Shown here: piece by piece, positions 1 through 10,500 of the stretch
How positions within the stretch are numbered: position 1 is the first letter of the stretch
Layout: every line of letters starts with the position of its first letter
Source: Nostoc paludosum FACHB-159
Lineage (GTDB): Bacteria; Cyanobacteriota; Cyanobacteriia; Cyanobacteriales; Nostocaceae
Length of the DNA: 64,000 nucleotides
NCBI RefSeq assembly: GCF_014698835.1
Contig: NZ_JACJTU010000043.1
Coordinates: 1 to 64,000 of the forward strand
Direction: 5' to 3'
Notes under the pieces: model-generated
What the model was told of the DNA's origin: nothing
Seen by the model: only the letters and a program-made list of their open reading frames with translations
The model's database searches: none
Made by a program: the position numbers and the translations under genes

Positions 1-65
1 TCAATTTATACCGTGACCAGATGTTTGAAAACATGGCACAAGCTCAACGGCTCTGTTCTTTTGGG

Positions 66-548
66 TTATACACACTTAAGCAACTTTTTAGAATGAAATA
101 GCCCTGGGTACAACTGTGCTTGTAACCAAAGTAGTCTGTGTCGCCAGTTTTGGTTTCCCGAATTGTATAAAAAATTTTCTGTTCGCTGGTAAGCTTTTTT
201 GATGGACTCCAAGCTAACGGGTAAATTGTAGGCAACTTCAATATATAATGTAAATAGCTTAAAAATGTCGGCAGTACCGGCTTCTGTATTCTCCTCCTTC
301 ATTGTGGGAACAATGACATCCAATGCTTGGTTCAGCTTATTGGCACGAAACAGACACTCTCCACGCCAAAAGCGAAAAAGCACTATATTTCTATTATCGT
401 TAATCGACTCCGCAATCTTCAAAGCCTTGCCAAAAATCTCGGCCGCCCGAATTCTTTGTAGATTAGCGTAAGCTTCCCAGCCAGCATATAGGTGACGCTC
501 CATCTGCAATTGGGCAGCTTGAGTTAAGGGATTTTCCTCATCAAACAT
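66..548 (-). CDS. TPR-like helical protein, partner of the HSP90 fusion
   Basis: A 160-residue, mostly helical protein. Residues about 10-75 have the alternating small and aromatic spacing of tetratricopeptide-like repeats (A-G-W-E-A-Y, then R-A-A-E-I-F-G-K-A-L-K-I-A, then F-R-F-W-R-G-E-C-L), a fold that usually binds other proteins. The ATG lies 6 nt after the stop of the HSP90-like gene, so the two are very likely cotranscribed and translationally coupled. Repeat-like sequence fades in the last 15-20 residues (after Q-A-Q-L-Y). Neighbouring frames down to base 1 stay open for short stretches of plausible protein, so a frameshift near 111-116 may have cut the original C-terminus. TPR proteins are classic HSP90 co-chaperones, which makes a physical partnership attractive, but that is inference from gene order. 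Confidence 0.6.
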   Translation of the reverse strand: MFDEENPLTQAAQLQMERHLYAGWEAYANLQRIRAAEIFGKALKIAESINDNRNIVLFRFWRGECLFRANKLNQALDVIVPTMKEENTEAGTADIFKLFTLYIEVAYNLPVSLESIKKAYQRTENFLYNSGNQNWRHRLLWLQAQLYPGLFHSKKLLKCV

Positions 549-554
549 AGTGGC

Positions 555-3167
555 TTATCCGTTCAGTTCCCCTTGAATTGCTTCAATCACATACTTCTGC
601 AAACCCATTTTTTGAGCCACTTCGGCGGGTTCTGCTGCTAACAAATCCTCAACAGTTTTATAGTCCTTCATCAAGCTGGCAATTTCATTTGAGTTCAAGT
701 TGAAGCGCAGTGCTTCCAATAACATCCGGGAGAGAAACCGCTTTTGACGCTGTGCTAAAAGGGCATTAATGCCGTCGTGAACAATTCGCCCATCCCGTTC
801 AAAGGCAATGCGAATAGCCATTTCTAGTGTTTCTACTGGTTCTTTAATCGAGCCATAACGCACAAATAGCTTTTCCTTTAAAGCTGCTGGCACATCTTCA
901 CGTGCATTTTGGCTGCGGAGAGAAAAAATTGGACGGCTGTCATCTGATAACATCACCGCTCCTAATTCAAACATCACATTAGGATTCAAATCACTAATTT
1001 CGGCAATAAAACCGTGAGCGCGAAGCATATGTTCTCGCACATTTTCCAGAAACCCAGGTTTATAAATGTGACCTCCCGCTAACTGCACCTCAAAGCAATA
1101 AGGCGAGCGTTCAAATACCCGCCTTACTGCTTCCTCTAGTAGTTTATATTCATCACTAGGTGTGATCATAAAAATCAAAATATGATCGGGACGTTTTGCT
1201 GTTGTCTCTACTTGTTTCTTCTGCAACTCTAAAGTTTGACGGCGTTTTTCCTCTAATTCTTTTTTAAGGGCAATTTCTATTCCCCGATTTTTCATCAATA
1301 TATCCAACAAACCCACAAACTGAGTATGAATCGCCTCAGCGTTGTTCTGAGTTAGTAGATTATGGGAGTACAAGATAGCACTGGTATAAATTCCGGTCAT
1401 TAGCTTTCCGACTAATTCGCTACCGCGTTCTATACCAGCCATATCAGCTAATTGTTGAATTAACTCGTTAGCTGCATTGAGTTGGAGATAAAGCGGACGG
1501 CGCTTGCTTTGCTGCATAGCTTCTTTTGCTATATCTTCCATTCCCTCCATAAACCAAGGCTGATTAACCATATATTGAAGTTTCTGCTCTGCTTCTGTTT
1601 CAGGGGTAAGAATAATTACCGCAGGCAAACTAGCAGGATCGAAGCGACGCATCCTGACGCTTACATTATTCACTCCAAACCGCCGTAAATTGCCTTCTAA
1701 ATCGAGTTCTAACTGCCGAAAACGTTCTTCTTCCTTTTGATTCAGTCTTTGGAATAATTCTGGATCATCTGTAGCATCTAAGCGTTCAAGGTAAATAGTC
1801 CGATGGTTAGTTTGAGCATATTTTTCAAGCAGTTCTTCTTCAAAAGATGAACCCGCATTAATTACCACCCAGTCACGGGCATCTGCTAGTTTATAAAACT
1901 GAGCGGCTGCTCCCCCGTAGGCAAAATAATATAGAGGTGCTTTACTTTCAGCATCTTTATCTTTTCTCGTTGCATTTTTACCTAAATACTCTCGGAGCGA
2001 CATTTCACCACGATTAGTTTCAAACAGTAACAATTCTCCCACCTGCTGAAAAAACTCATCATATTGATGAGCCATACCTTTAAGATGCAGGTGATGCCAC
2101 CTATTAATTTGTCTAAAAGTATTTGGTTCTTTTTCTGCCAAATAAATCAATCGTTCAACAATTAACTCGCCCAACCGTTTTTGCAAAAAATCAAAAACAG
2201 AATTATTACGCTGAATATTATCCCGTGCTGCTGTTGGTTGTAAATCTGGACTGTCAATTACACCACAAATAAATTTTGCCCAAGAAGGTAACAAAGTAGT
2301 ATCACCAGACTTGACAAACATCCGCCGCACAAAAATATCAACTACTCCGGTTGTACTAAAGCCAGGTATTCGTTGATCCGTAATGTAAAGCGCACCTTTT
2401 GCTTGAAAAGGTTCATTCATTTCTACTGGAATCACATCCAATGGCACATCGGGATAGCGACGATTGATAAATTGCTTATAAGTCGCTTCTTTCTCTGCTT
2501 TAGATGCCCAATGTCCCCGATGCCAAGGCGCATCAATAGCATTAATTGGCCCCTGTCCGTTCAAACTAATGGGAAACTGAACAAAATCGCAATATTTAAC
2601 AGTTGCCTCCCGCAACCGCTTTTCATCAAGCATGAAAGTATATTCCGGGTTGATGGAGACAATAATTTCACAACCAACTTCTTTACGATTATCGGCATAG
2701 AGAATGCAGTCGGTTGAACCCGTGTTATGCCATGCAAATGCTTGCTTTTCTTTTAGCTTCCGCGTCCGCACCACCACTTTTTCCGCTACCACAAACGCCG
2801 ACAGCATCCCAATCCCAAATTGCCCGATCAGATTATAAGCTGCCGCTCTGCCTTCGTCTTTGAGTTTTTGCCTTGCTGTCCCCGTCCCCGTAGATCCAAT
2901 TACTGACAGGAAATCTTTAATATCCTGCCGATCCATGCCAATGCCATTATCGCGAAAAATAATCTTGCGATTGCTGCTATCTAATTCAATATCAATGCGT
3001 CCCGCAACATCTGGCTCGATTTCTTGCCGCCTGACAATACTATCGTGAGCATTTTGGATCAATTCCCGGACAAATACATCCGGTTCTGGGTACAGACTTT
3101 TGGCAAGTAACTGGATGAGACCTTCAAAATTGGTCTCCATCTTAAACTGTTCTAGGGGTTCAGCCAT
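555..3167 (-). CDS. HSP90 (HtpG)-like ATPase fused to a TIR/deoxyribosyltransferase-like domain
   Basis: An 870-residue protein; ordinary HtpG is about 630-660. Residues 1-620 follow the HSP90 plan. The GHKL ATPase motifs are R-E-L-I-Q-N-A-H-D at 34-42 (candidate Glu35, Asn39 and Asp42), DNGIGM at 73-78 and GQFGIGM at 115-121. A middle-domain segment, Q-P-T-A-A-R-D-N at 310-317, stands where HSP90s carry the catalytic arginine loop. A charged coiled coil (630-655) leads to a Rossmann-like domain at about 660-790 whose signature DLNPNVMFELG (726-736) is typical of TIR-like and nucleoside 2-deoxyribosyltransferase-like nucleotide-cleaving folds. Residues 800-870 form a helical tail with helix-hairpin-helix character. 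Both HSP90 motif sets look intact. The fold calls are motif readings, and an effector (NAD- or nucleotide-cleaving) role is inference. It heads an operon with the downstream TPR-like gene and is divergent from an HTH regulator. Confidence 0.85.
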   Translation of the reverse strand: MAEPLEQFKMETNFEGLIQLLAKSLYPEPDVFVRELIQNAHDSIVRRQEIEPDVAGRIDIELDSSNRKIIFRDNGIGMDRQDIKDFLSVIGSTGTGTARQKLKDEGRAAAYNLIGQFGIGMLSAFVVAEKVVVRTRKLKEKQAFAWHNTGSTDCILYADNRKEVGCEIIVSINPEYTFMLDEKRLREATVKYCDFVQFPISLNGQGPINAIDAPWHRGHWASKAEKEATYKQFINRRYPDVPLDVIPVEMNEPFQAKGALYITDQRIPGFSTTGVVDIFVRRMFVKSGDTTLLPSWAKFICGVIDSPDLQPTAARDNIQRNNSVFDFLQKRLGELIVERLIYLAEKEPNTFRQINRWHHLHLKGMAHQYDEFFQQVGELLLFETNRGEMSLREYLGKNATRKDKDAESKAPLYYFAYGGAAAQFYKLADARDWVVINAGSSFEEELLEKYAQTNHRTIYLERLDATDDPELFQRLNQKEEERFRQLELDLEGNLRRFGVNNVSVRMRRFDPASLPAVIILTPETEAEQKLQYMVNQPWFMEGMEDIAKEAMQQSKRRPLYLQLNAANELIQQLADMAGIERGSELVGKLMTGIYTSAILYSHNLLTQNNAEAIHTQFVGLLDILMKNRGIEIALKKELEEKRRQTLELQKKQVETTAKRPDHILIFMITPSDEYKLLEEAVRRVFERSPYCFEVQLAGGHIYKPGFLENVREHMLRAHGFIAEISDLNPNVMFELGAVMLSDDSRPIFSLRSQNAREDVPAALKEKLFVRYGSIKEPVETLEMAIRIAFERDGRIVHDGINALLAQRQKRFLSRMLLEALRFNLNSNEIASLMKDYKTVEDLLAAEPAEVAQKMGLQKYVIEAIQGELNG

Positions 3168-3628
3168 TGCACCTCACTTACCAAGCGAATTTTGCGGCAC
3201 TACTAAACATGGTTAGATGACTAAGTATTCTATACCTAACCTAAGCAAGTTTTTACGGTAACTTGCTTACTCGTAGACCAAAACATAAAGATTTATAGAG
3301 CTAATGTAGCTTAATTAGCTCTGCTCTAACATTTAGGACTGATGAAATCTCTATTGCTTAAGTTTATTCAGTATCTAATTTATCCAGTTATGGCTGGAGA
3401 TGGCAGTAAAGTAAGTGAAGGGTAGAGGCGATCGCAACTTAAACCCTGCTCAGAGTCATATGGTTTTGGATCTAAGAACAAGTGTCGCGCCACACGAACC
3501 AAGTTAATCGAGAGAAATTACCTCATTTATATTACGTGCAAACATCAAAATGTTTGATTCATCAACCTTAATGTTAAGGAATTCAACTTAATTAGGTGTA
3601 ATTCTAGTCTATCTATTAGACTAAATTC
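3168..3628. other. Divergent intergenic region, HSP90 fusion / HTH regulator
   Basis: About 460 bases without a convincing gene between two divergent genes, so it should hold both promoters. It contains one HIP1 octamer near 3429 and AT-rich stretches. I see no clear operator palindrome. Confidence 0.5.
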
Positions 3629-3955
3629 ATGAATGATAATGAGGTGGGATACGATTACCAACAGGTGCTAAAGCTGCTAAAATTTATGCGCTCCATTCGC
3701 TGTAAAACCTTGCATCCCCGCGACTTTACTGAAAAATACCAACTAACTCAAGCTCAACTAGCCGAACTGTTAGGCGTATCCATACAGCTTGTCAAAACTT
3801 GGTTTGCACGAGAAAATCCACGACAACCAGAGCAGAGGTATTTGGATCGACTTGCTGAAATAGATGCCCTCTTGGAAATCAAAAAAGTGATTGATGAAAA
3901 AATTCCTCCGCACCTGCAAGCACTATTTAATCTAAACAACAGGTTTAATGATTAG
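3629..3955 (+). CDS. Helix-turn-helix transcriptional regulator
   Basis: A 108-residue protein with one central helix-turn-helix, L-T-Q-A-Q-L-A-E-L-L-G-V-S (about residues 39-51), followed by the recognition-helix-like stretch Q-L-V-K-T-W-F-A-R. This is the XRE/Cro-like arrangement with a phage or plasmid flavour. The rest is charged and helical (R-Y-L-D-R-L-A-E-I-D-A-L-L-E-I-K-K), consistent with dimerisation. The ATG gives a full-length domain. It is divergent from the HSP90 fusion operon, so it may regulate that operon, or it may belong to the mobile element to its right. No target site was identified. Confidence 0.75.
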   Translation: MNDNEVGYDYQQVLKLLKFMRSIRCKTLHPRDFTEKYQLTQAQLAELLGVSIQLVKTWFARENPRQPEQRYLDRLAEIDALLEIKKVIDEKIPPHLQALFNLNNRFND

Positions 3956-4024
3956 ACTAAAAATCTTGACTTTGTTAGTTGGCAAACTTTATTGTGAATT
4001 AAAACTGTTTGCCGGTAATAAATC

Positions 4025-4279
4025 ATGATACCTACCAGCTTTCTACCCAATTCTGAAGACTCAAAAGCAGCTATTCCCAGCCAGGCTGACTCCCAAACAT
4101 TACCTTTTAGAGAACCACTCAAACATCTTTTGATAGGTTCTTCCAAAGCTGTAACAAGCACCATTCACTACTTACAGGTTATTGGCTATGCAGATGTTGG
4201 AGATTGGAGCCAACTGCTACCCACAGGTAATGCAGGAGAATTCATGAGTATTCTAAGCCGTAACATTGTAGTGCAATAG
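4025..4279 (+). CDS. Small conserved cyanobacterial protein of unknown function
   Basis: An 84-residue protein with the pattern P-L-K-H-L-L-I-G-S, T-I-H-Y-L and G-D-W-S-Q-L-L-P-T-G-N-A-G-E-F-M-S-I-L. I recall this pattern from small uncharacterised proteins that are multicopy in Nostocales genomes, often near mobile DNA. There is no signal peptide, membrane segment or known catalytic motif. A strong hairpin terminator lies 26 bases after the stop, so it is probably a monocistronic unit. The function is unknown. Confidence 0.65.
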   Translation: MIPTSFLPNSEDSKAAIPSQADSQTLPFREPLKHLLIGSSKAVTSTIHYLQVIGYADVGDWSQLLPTGNAGEFMSILSRNIVVQ

Positions 4280-4305
4280 CTTCTGGCGCTACATAAACAT
4301 GGTCG

Positions 4306-4335
4306 ATGCCCCCTAATGCATTAGGGGCATTTTTA
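4306..4335 (+). terminator. Rho-independent terminator
   Basis: A near-perfect palindrome (ATGCCCC, then CTAATGCATTAG, then GGGGCAT) is followed directly by a short T run. It sits 26 bases downstream of the small conserved gene on the same strand. Confidence 0.8.
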
Positions 4336-4482
4336 CGAAAACCAACTTAACAGTTCTTAACTGAATTAGCACATTTTTCTCTTTGGCTTATAACTCGCAT
4401 AAGCTTATGGACGTTACAAAAAGCCCTAATTTGCATCATCTCCTGCAATTTAGAGAGCGATTATTAACTTCAATAAACGTAA

Positions 4483-4830
4483 ATGCAAACAAAACTTGAA
4501 AGCCAAAAAAACTCTTCCGATATGGATAAGTTTGCAGATACCACATCTAATTTGGATTCGCAACATTATCCGTTCGTTAGTAAGCAAGTAGTTTCTAAGC
4601 TGACCGGTTTATCCGGTGACACGCTCAAGAGGTATAGATTACAAGGAAAGTTGCAAAAAGATATTCACTGGGTGGTTCTAAACTCAAGAGTAGTTAGGTA
4701 TAACATTACCCTAGTTTTAGATTGGGTACAAAACCATGTTAGTAATCCTAACGCTCATCTGCGAGCAATTGATAACTATCTAGCTTACTTACCTTCTAAC
4801 CAACGAAAAAGAAGACAAAGCCGTTCATAG
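4483..4830 (+). CDS. AlpA/MerR-like DNA-binding protein (putative excisionase or copy regulator)
   Basis: A 115-residue protein. Residues 30-75 read as a winged-helix MerR/AlpA-like unit: V-S-K-Q-V-V-S-K-L-T-G-L-S-G-D-T-L-K-R-Y-R is the helix-turn-helix, then a wing with V-V-L-N-S-R-V-V-R-Y-N. Such proteins precede primase/helicase genes in integrated plasmids and satellites, where they act as excisionases or replication regulators. That fits the next gene, a D5-type primase. The C-terminus is basic (R-K-R-R-Q-S-R-S). The assignment rests on motif shape and neighbourhood. Confidence 0.6.
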   Translation: MQTKLESQKNSSDMDKFADTTSNLDSQHYPFVSKQVVSKLTGLSGDTLKRYRLQGKLQKDIHWVVLNSRVVRYNITLVLDWVQNHVSNPNAHLRAIDNYLAYLPSNQRKRRQSRS

Positions 4831-5058
4831 AGTAGCAATATCAGCTATAAAACCTTGTCTTTGGATTCAATGAAAACTCATTAGTAATTCAGATAATTAC
4901 GAAGGAATCCTACCCAATACCTAATTAAGAAGGAAGCCAAACCATACTTTCAAGTAAAGTAATTTTTCGCTGCCTATCTTAATTCTCCAAATAAAAAGCC
5001 ATTAGCGATCGCTTTGTGCTGTGCTAGTGGCTCTATTCACAAATTTTTTACTAGTTTT

Positions 5059-7214
5059 ATGAGTATACCAAATAATTCTAATATTAGCGACAGTATTGTT
5101 GCTAATATCTCTACCGCATCTTCAGGAAATACTTTGCCTTATATACACCCTAGCCATTTAGAAGAGTGGGTAAATAAGAGCGGAGTTTCAGAACAAATTA
5201 CCCGTCTCAATGTCAAATCGCTTGAAGATAAGCAGGAAATAGCACAGCATTTAGGTTGGAAGAAATATACTCATCTACCTGGCTGGTGGTGTAGCGGTAT
5301 AAATCCTCGAAATGGATTACCGATGGGAATGATGCACGGACAATTCAAGCCAGATAAAGAAATTAAATTTCCCAAATCAGATAAACCAGCTAAATATCTT
5401 TCTTCCAAAGCTCAATATGATGCTATCTGCTTAAACACAGGAAATCGCCGCTATTGGACAGACATTATTCAAGATATCTCTATTCCAGTATTTATCACCG
5501 AAGGATGCAAAAAAGCAGGAGCAGGACTAACGCATGGATACCCTACAGTTGCGTTATGTGGCGTAGAAATGGGATTACAAGATGGAGAACTAGTTAGCCA
5601 TTTAGCACTGTTTGCAAAACCAGGAAGATGTTTTTACCTCTGTTTTGATGCTGATATTGTCCGCAAGATTTCTGTGCAAGAAGCACTTCTCAAATTATCC
5701 AAAGTGCTATGCAAAATTGGATGCACAGTTCAAGTAGTGATGTGGGAAGAGTCTAGGGGTAAGGGTATGGATGACTTTATAGTAGCCAATGGCAAACAAG
5801 AATTTGATATTGAAATTGCTAAAGCACATAGAGTTGAGCAATGGTCAAACAACTTTAAAGAAGAAGAACAGCATGGAAATGGCAAGAAAATAAAACTACC
5901 AGAGCATTCATTAATGGCAGAAATTATAGCTCCTCAATTAAATAATTTAAAATTCGATTGTAAGATCAGCCAATGGATACAATATCAAAATGGCTATTGG
6001 ACTATAGCCAGTAAGGAAGTAATTTTACAAAAAGTTATCAGAAAAATCAAAGACACTTATCCTGGTAAAGGGTTTAGCTCAGGCTATCCAGAAGGAGTAA
6101 TAAAACTATTGTTGTCTGAACTGCTGTGTAATGATTTTGTTGAACCATCTAATCATTTGCTGCCATTCAAAAATGGAGTTTTAGATTTAACAACAAACAA
6201 ACTTATACCCCACTCACCCAACCTTTATTTTCGCAACATTATTGATAGAGAACATGACGATAAAGCTACTGATTGGAACGAAATTGAGAAATGGATGGAT
6301 TTTATATTTGAAAATAACCCAAGTCAAAAGCACCTCCTGATATGTTGGTATGCAGCTGTATTACGTGGGATGTGGGAACTTCATAGATTTGCCTTAATTA
6401 TTGGTTTAGGAGGTACTGGTAAATCTACAGCAATGAAATAGCGGGCGCATTAATTGGTAAGCGTTTTAGCTATAGCTTAAATCTTATCTCTCTCAACAAC
6501 AACCAATTTAAGACAGCTAATATTTATGACAAGCGGTTAGTTTGTATAAATGACGCTGATAGGTATCAAGGTAACTTAGATATTTTAAAAAACATTACTG
6601 GAGGAGATGAAATTAGTATCGAACATAAATATGAGAGAGCATTCAGTACTATCTATAAAGGCATGGTAATGATAACTGCCAATAATTTCGTATTCTCTGC
6701 TTATGATTCCGGACTTTATAGACGGATAATTCTTTTTAAATTTGACCGTTTATTGACTAATGTTGATCCTAATTTTTTAGAAAAACTCACTGCACAAATA
6801 TCTGGTTTCACTAATTACCTGCTAAGTATCCCTGAGTCTGAAATTGTACATACTCTGCTTTACAAAGTTGATGAAAGCGGAACTAGAAAGCGAAACGATG
6901 TAGAAGCTTTACTGCAAACAAACTCTGTAGCTAATTGGTTGAATAATAAGTATGTCTACGATCCAGACAATCAAGTGGCAATTGGTATAGACAAAGATAA
7001 TATCAATCAATTATATGGTGGTTATTGTATTTATTGCCATAAAACTCGGTCTAAAGCTTGTAGCAACAAGGAGTTTAGTCCAGAAATTATCCGCCTGGGG
7101 CGAGGAAAACTGGAAAAAGTTAAAACTAGAAGCGGTTTAATGATTCGTGGACTCAGACAAGATGATTCAGGAGGGTTAATTGAATCTATCATCCATCAAT
7201 CCCAGCCCAGTTAA
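5059..7214 (+). pseudogene. DUF3854 / D5-type primase-helicase, broken by a frameshift
   Basis: A replication protein of integrated plasmids and phages. The N-terminal part has the Toprim-like features of DUF3854 (I-P-V-F-I-T-E-G-C-K-K-A-G and later C-F-D-A-D-I). It is followed by a D5-like linker and then a helicase Walker A, G-L-G-G-T-G-K-S-T. The frame ends at 6441, four codons after Walker A. Reading on in the -1 frame from about 6438 gives uninterrupted helicase sequence (I-A-G-A-L-I-G-K-R-F, then C-I-N-D-A-D-R-Y and M-I-T-A-N-N as Walker B and sensor-like motifs) through to 7214. One missing base explains the break; I see no slippery heptamer or downstream structure for programmed shifting. 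ATG 5059 is preferred over TTG 5014. A sequencing error is the main alternative to a dead gene. Confidence 0.85.
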
Positions 7215-7515
7215 AATTTCCTTGTTCACCCTGCACACTCTTCACAACCTGCTCTAAGTTACCAAAAGTCTTGGTATATAAGGAATTTATCTAGTGCAGG
7301 GTCAATATGTGCAAAGAGTTAATTCGCAACCCATACTGCACAATCATAGATACTAAGTTGTAGCAGGGTTTCTGCTATCATAAATTACCCAGTGCAGGCT
7401 GTGCAGGATAAAACAGAAAAGTTATAACTGTAAGTTGATAATGCAGCATTAGATTTACTTAGATTTTATAAGTAACTCTAAACACTATCATTAGGGTGCT
7501 TTTCTCTAAGCCAAT
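7215..7515. other. Intergenic region before hsdR
   Basis: About 300 AT-rich bases with no gene. It has two similar short segments ending in T-A-G-T-G-C-A-G-G and C-A-G-T-G-C-A-G-G (near 7291-7301 and 7391-7400), which may be remnants of a repeat or paired protein sites. The hsdR promoter should lie here. Confidence 0.35.
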
Positions 7516-10500
7516 ATGCCAGAGTCGCTAAACTTCTCATTTCTTGCAGTTCACGATCGACAACTTGTGCGTTTGGGTGCTTTAGCAGAGCGATATTTTG
7601 TAGACGACCCAAATACTTGTTTGATTAAGTTGCGGCAGTTTGGTGAATTACTGGCGCAATTAGCAGCAGCCAATATTGGACTTTATGAGGTAGCAGATGA
7701 ACGGCAGATTGATTTACTCAATCGGTTGCGCGATCGCGGTTTAATCAAAGGTGAAGTAGATCGTCTGTTTCATGAGTTGCGGAAAATTGGTAATCAGGCA
7801 ACTCATGAGCTTTCTGGCAATCATCGCACAGCATTAAGTGGGCTGAAATATGCTCGTGCGTTAGGAATTTGGTTTCATCGCTCCTTTGGTGGAGGTCGCA
7901 ATTTCGATCCAGGTGCGTTTATTCCTCCACCTGACCCAAAAATAGAGACAGAAACACTCAAAGCAGAATTAGCACGCTTACGAGCAGAAGCGCAAAAACA
8001 TTTAGCAACTGCGGAAACTGAAGCACAACGACGCACCACTGCTGAAGATTTAGCACGGGAAGCCCAAGCCAAAGTGCAGGAGGTATTACAACATTTAGCC
8101 CAAATTCAAGCCCAAGCTCAAAACCAGTCCCAGCAAACAATTCAGCAGACAATCGCTCAAGCCCAAGCTGCTGAAAGTGGAGTGCTGCTGGATGAGAGAG
8201 AGACACGCCGACTGATTGATATTCAATTACGCGCAGCTGGATGGGAAGCAGATTCAGAAGAATTGACTTATCAAAATGGTGTTCGTCCTCACAAAGGAAG
8301 AAATTTAGCGATCGCAGAATATCCCACCGCTAATGGACGCGCTGACTATGCCTTATTCTGTGGTTTGCAGATTGTCGGAGTAGTGGAAGCCAAGCGTCAG
8401 AGTAAAGATGTCTCAGAAGGAGCATTAAATCAAGCCAAACGCTACAGTGAAGGTTTTCAAATTGCAGGAGAAATTCTTTGTGGTGGTTCTTGGCAAAACT
8501 ACAAAGTTCCTTTTGTCTTTGCCACCAACGGTAGACCATACTTGCAGCAACTTCAGACCAAGAGTGGCATTTGGTTCTGTGATTTACGTCGTCTAACTAA
8601 TTTGCGGGTATGCCTTCCCACATGGCACAGTCCGCAAGGTTTATTAGATGCCTTAGCTCAAGATATTGACCAAGCAAATACTCGTTTAACTCAGGAAGGC
8701 TTTAACTACGGGCTAGAGTTGCGTGATTATCAAATTCGTGCGATTCAAGCTGTAGAGTCTGCCTTAGCTAGGGAACAACGGATATTACTGTTAGCAATGG
8801 CAACAGGCACAGGTAAAACTAAGACTTGTATTGCTTTGGTATATCGCTTACTCAAAACCAAGCGATTTCGGCGCATTTTATTTCTGGTCGATCGCACCGC
8901 ACTGGGAGAACAAACTGACAATGCCTTTAAAGATTCCCGCATGGAGAACCTGCAAAGCTTTGCTGATATCTTCGAGATTAAAGGCTTAAAAGACACAGAA
9001 CCAGACAGGGATACCAAAATCCATATTGCCACCGTGCAAGGTATGGTTAAACGAGTTCTTTACCCTTCCGATACTGCATCTGTAATTACACCAGACCAGT
9101 ATGATTGCATTGTGGTGGATGAGTGTCACCGGGGCTATCTACTGGATCGAGAATTAAGCGATCGCGAATTAGAGTTTCGAGATTTTAATGATTACGTATC
9201 AAAATATCGTCGAGTTTTGGAGCATTTCGACGCTGTAAAAATTGGTTTAACTGCAACTCCAGCACTGCACACCACCCAAATATTTGGTGAACCTGTTTAC
9301 ACCTACAGCTATCGAGAAGCGGTGATCGATGGTTGGTTAATTGACCATGAACCACCTTTTCAGATAAGAACAAAGTTATCTGAAGAAGGGATGCTTTGGA
9401 ATCCTGGTGAGCAGATGGAATTTTTCAATCCCCAAACTGGGCAACTTGACTTAGTTCATGCCCCTGATGAGGTGCGGATTGAGGTAGAACAGTTTAACCG
9501 CAAAGTTATTACTGAGGATTTTAACCGAGTTGTCTGTAAAGCTTTAGCACAGCACATTGACCCATCACTGCCAGAAAAAACTTTAATTTTCTGTGCTACC
9601 GATGGTCATGCAGATATTGTTGTTAATCAGCTGAAACAAGCGTTTCAGGCTATCTATGGCAGCGTAGAGGATGATGCAATTGTCAAAATTACAGGCAATG
9701 CAGATAAGCCATTAGAGTTGATTCGCAAGTTCCGCAATGAAGTTAATCCCAAAGTAGCTGTGACTGTAGACTTACTGACTACAGGAATTGATGTTCCGGC
9801 AATTTGTAATTTGGTGTTTATTCGTCGCATAAATTCCCGCATTCTCTACGAGCAGATGTTGGGAAGGGCAACCCGTCTTTGTCATGAAATTAACAAAGAG
9901 GTGTTTAGAATTTTTGATGCGGTGCGATTATATGAAGCGATCGCTCCTGTCTCCAGTATGAAACCTGTTGTCGTTAACCCCAATATTTCCTTTACTCAAT
10001 TGGTGCAAGAGTTAGAAACTGTCAATAACTCTGATGCTTTAGAAATAGTCATTAACCAACTACTGGCGAAAATTCAACGCAAACGCAGGCATTTGAGTGC
10101 TAGTAGTCAAGAACAGTTAGAAGCGATCGCTGGAATGCCATTACCAAATATGGTTTCCCATCTCAAGCAAAGTACACCACAGCAGGTAAAACAATGGTGG
10201 GAACAAAGAAAAGCGATCGCTCAAATTCTGGATCGTCGAGATGGTGGAACTGCACCAATATTGGTTTCCCGCCATGCTGATGAGTTAGTTGCCATTGAAC
10301 GGGGTTACGGCAATGCTGAACGTCCAGAAGATTATTTAGAGAGTTTTCGCGCCTTTTTGCTGGAGAACATGAACAAAATTCCAGCCTTGGTGGTTGTCAC
10401 CCAGCGACCGCGTGAATTAACTAGAGCGCAACTCAAAGAACTGCGAATGCTGCTGGACGTAGCGGGATACTCAGAGACAAACTTACAGACAGCATGGCGA

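Noticed and set aside
44..241. 65-codon frame overlapping the TPR-like gene
   Set aside because: It overlaps the better supported frame and has no recognisable domain; at most it holds the shifted C-terminus of the TPR-like protein.
6440..6447. AGCGGGCG shared with the tRNA-Gly 3' end as a possible att copy
   Set aside because: Only 8 bases match, and the primase reading frame continues across it without a junction.
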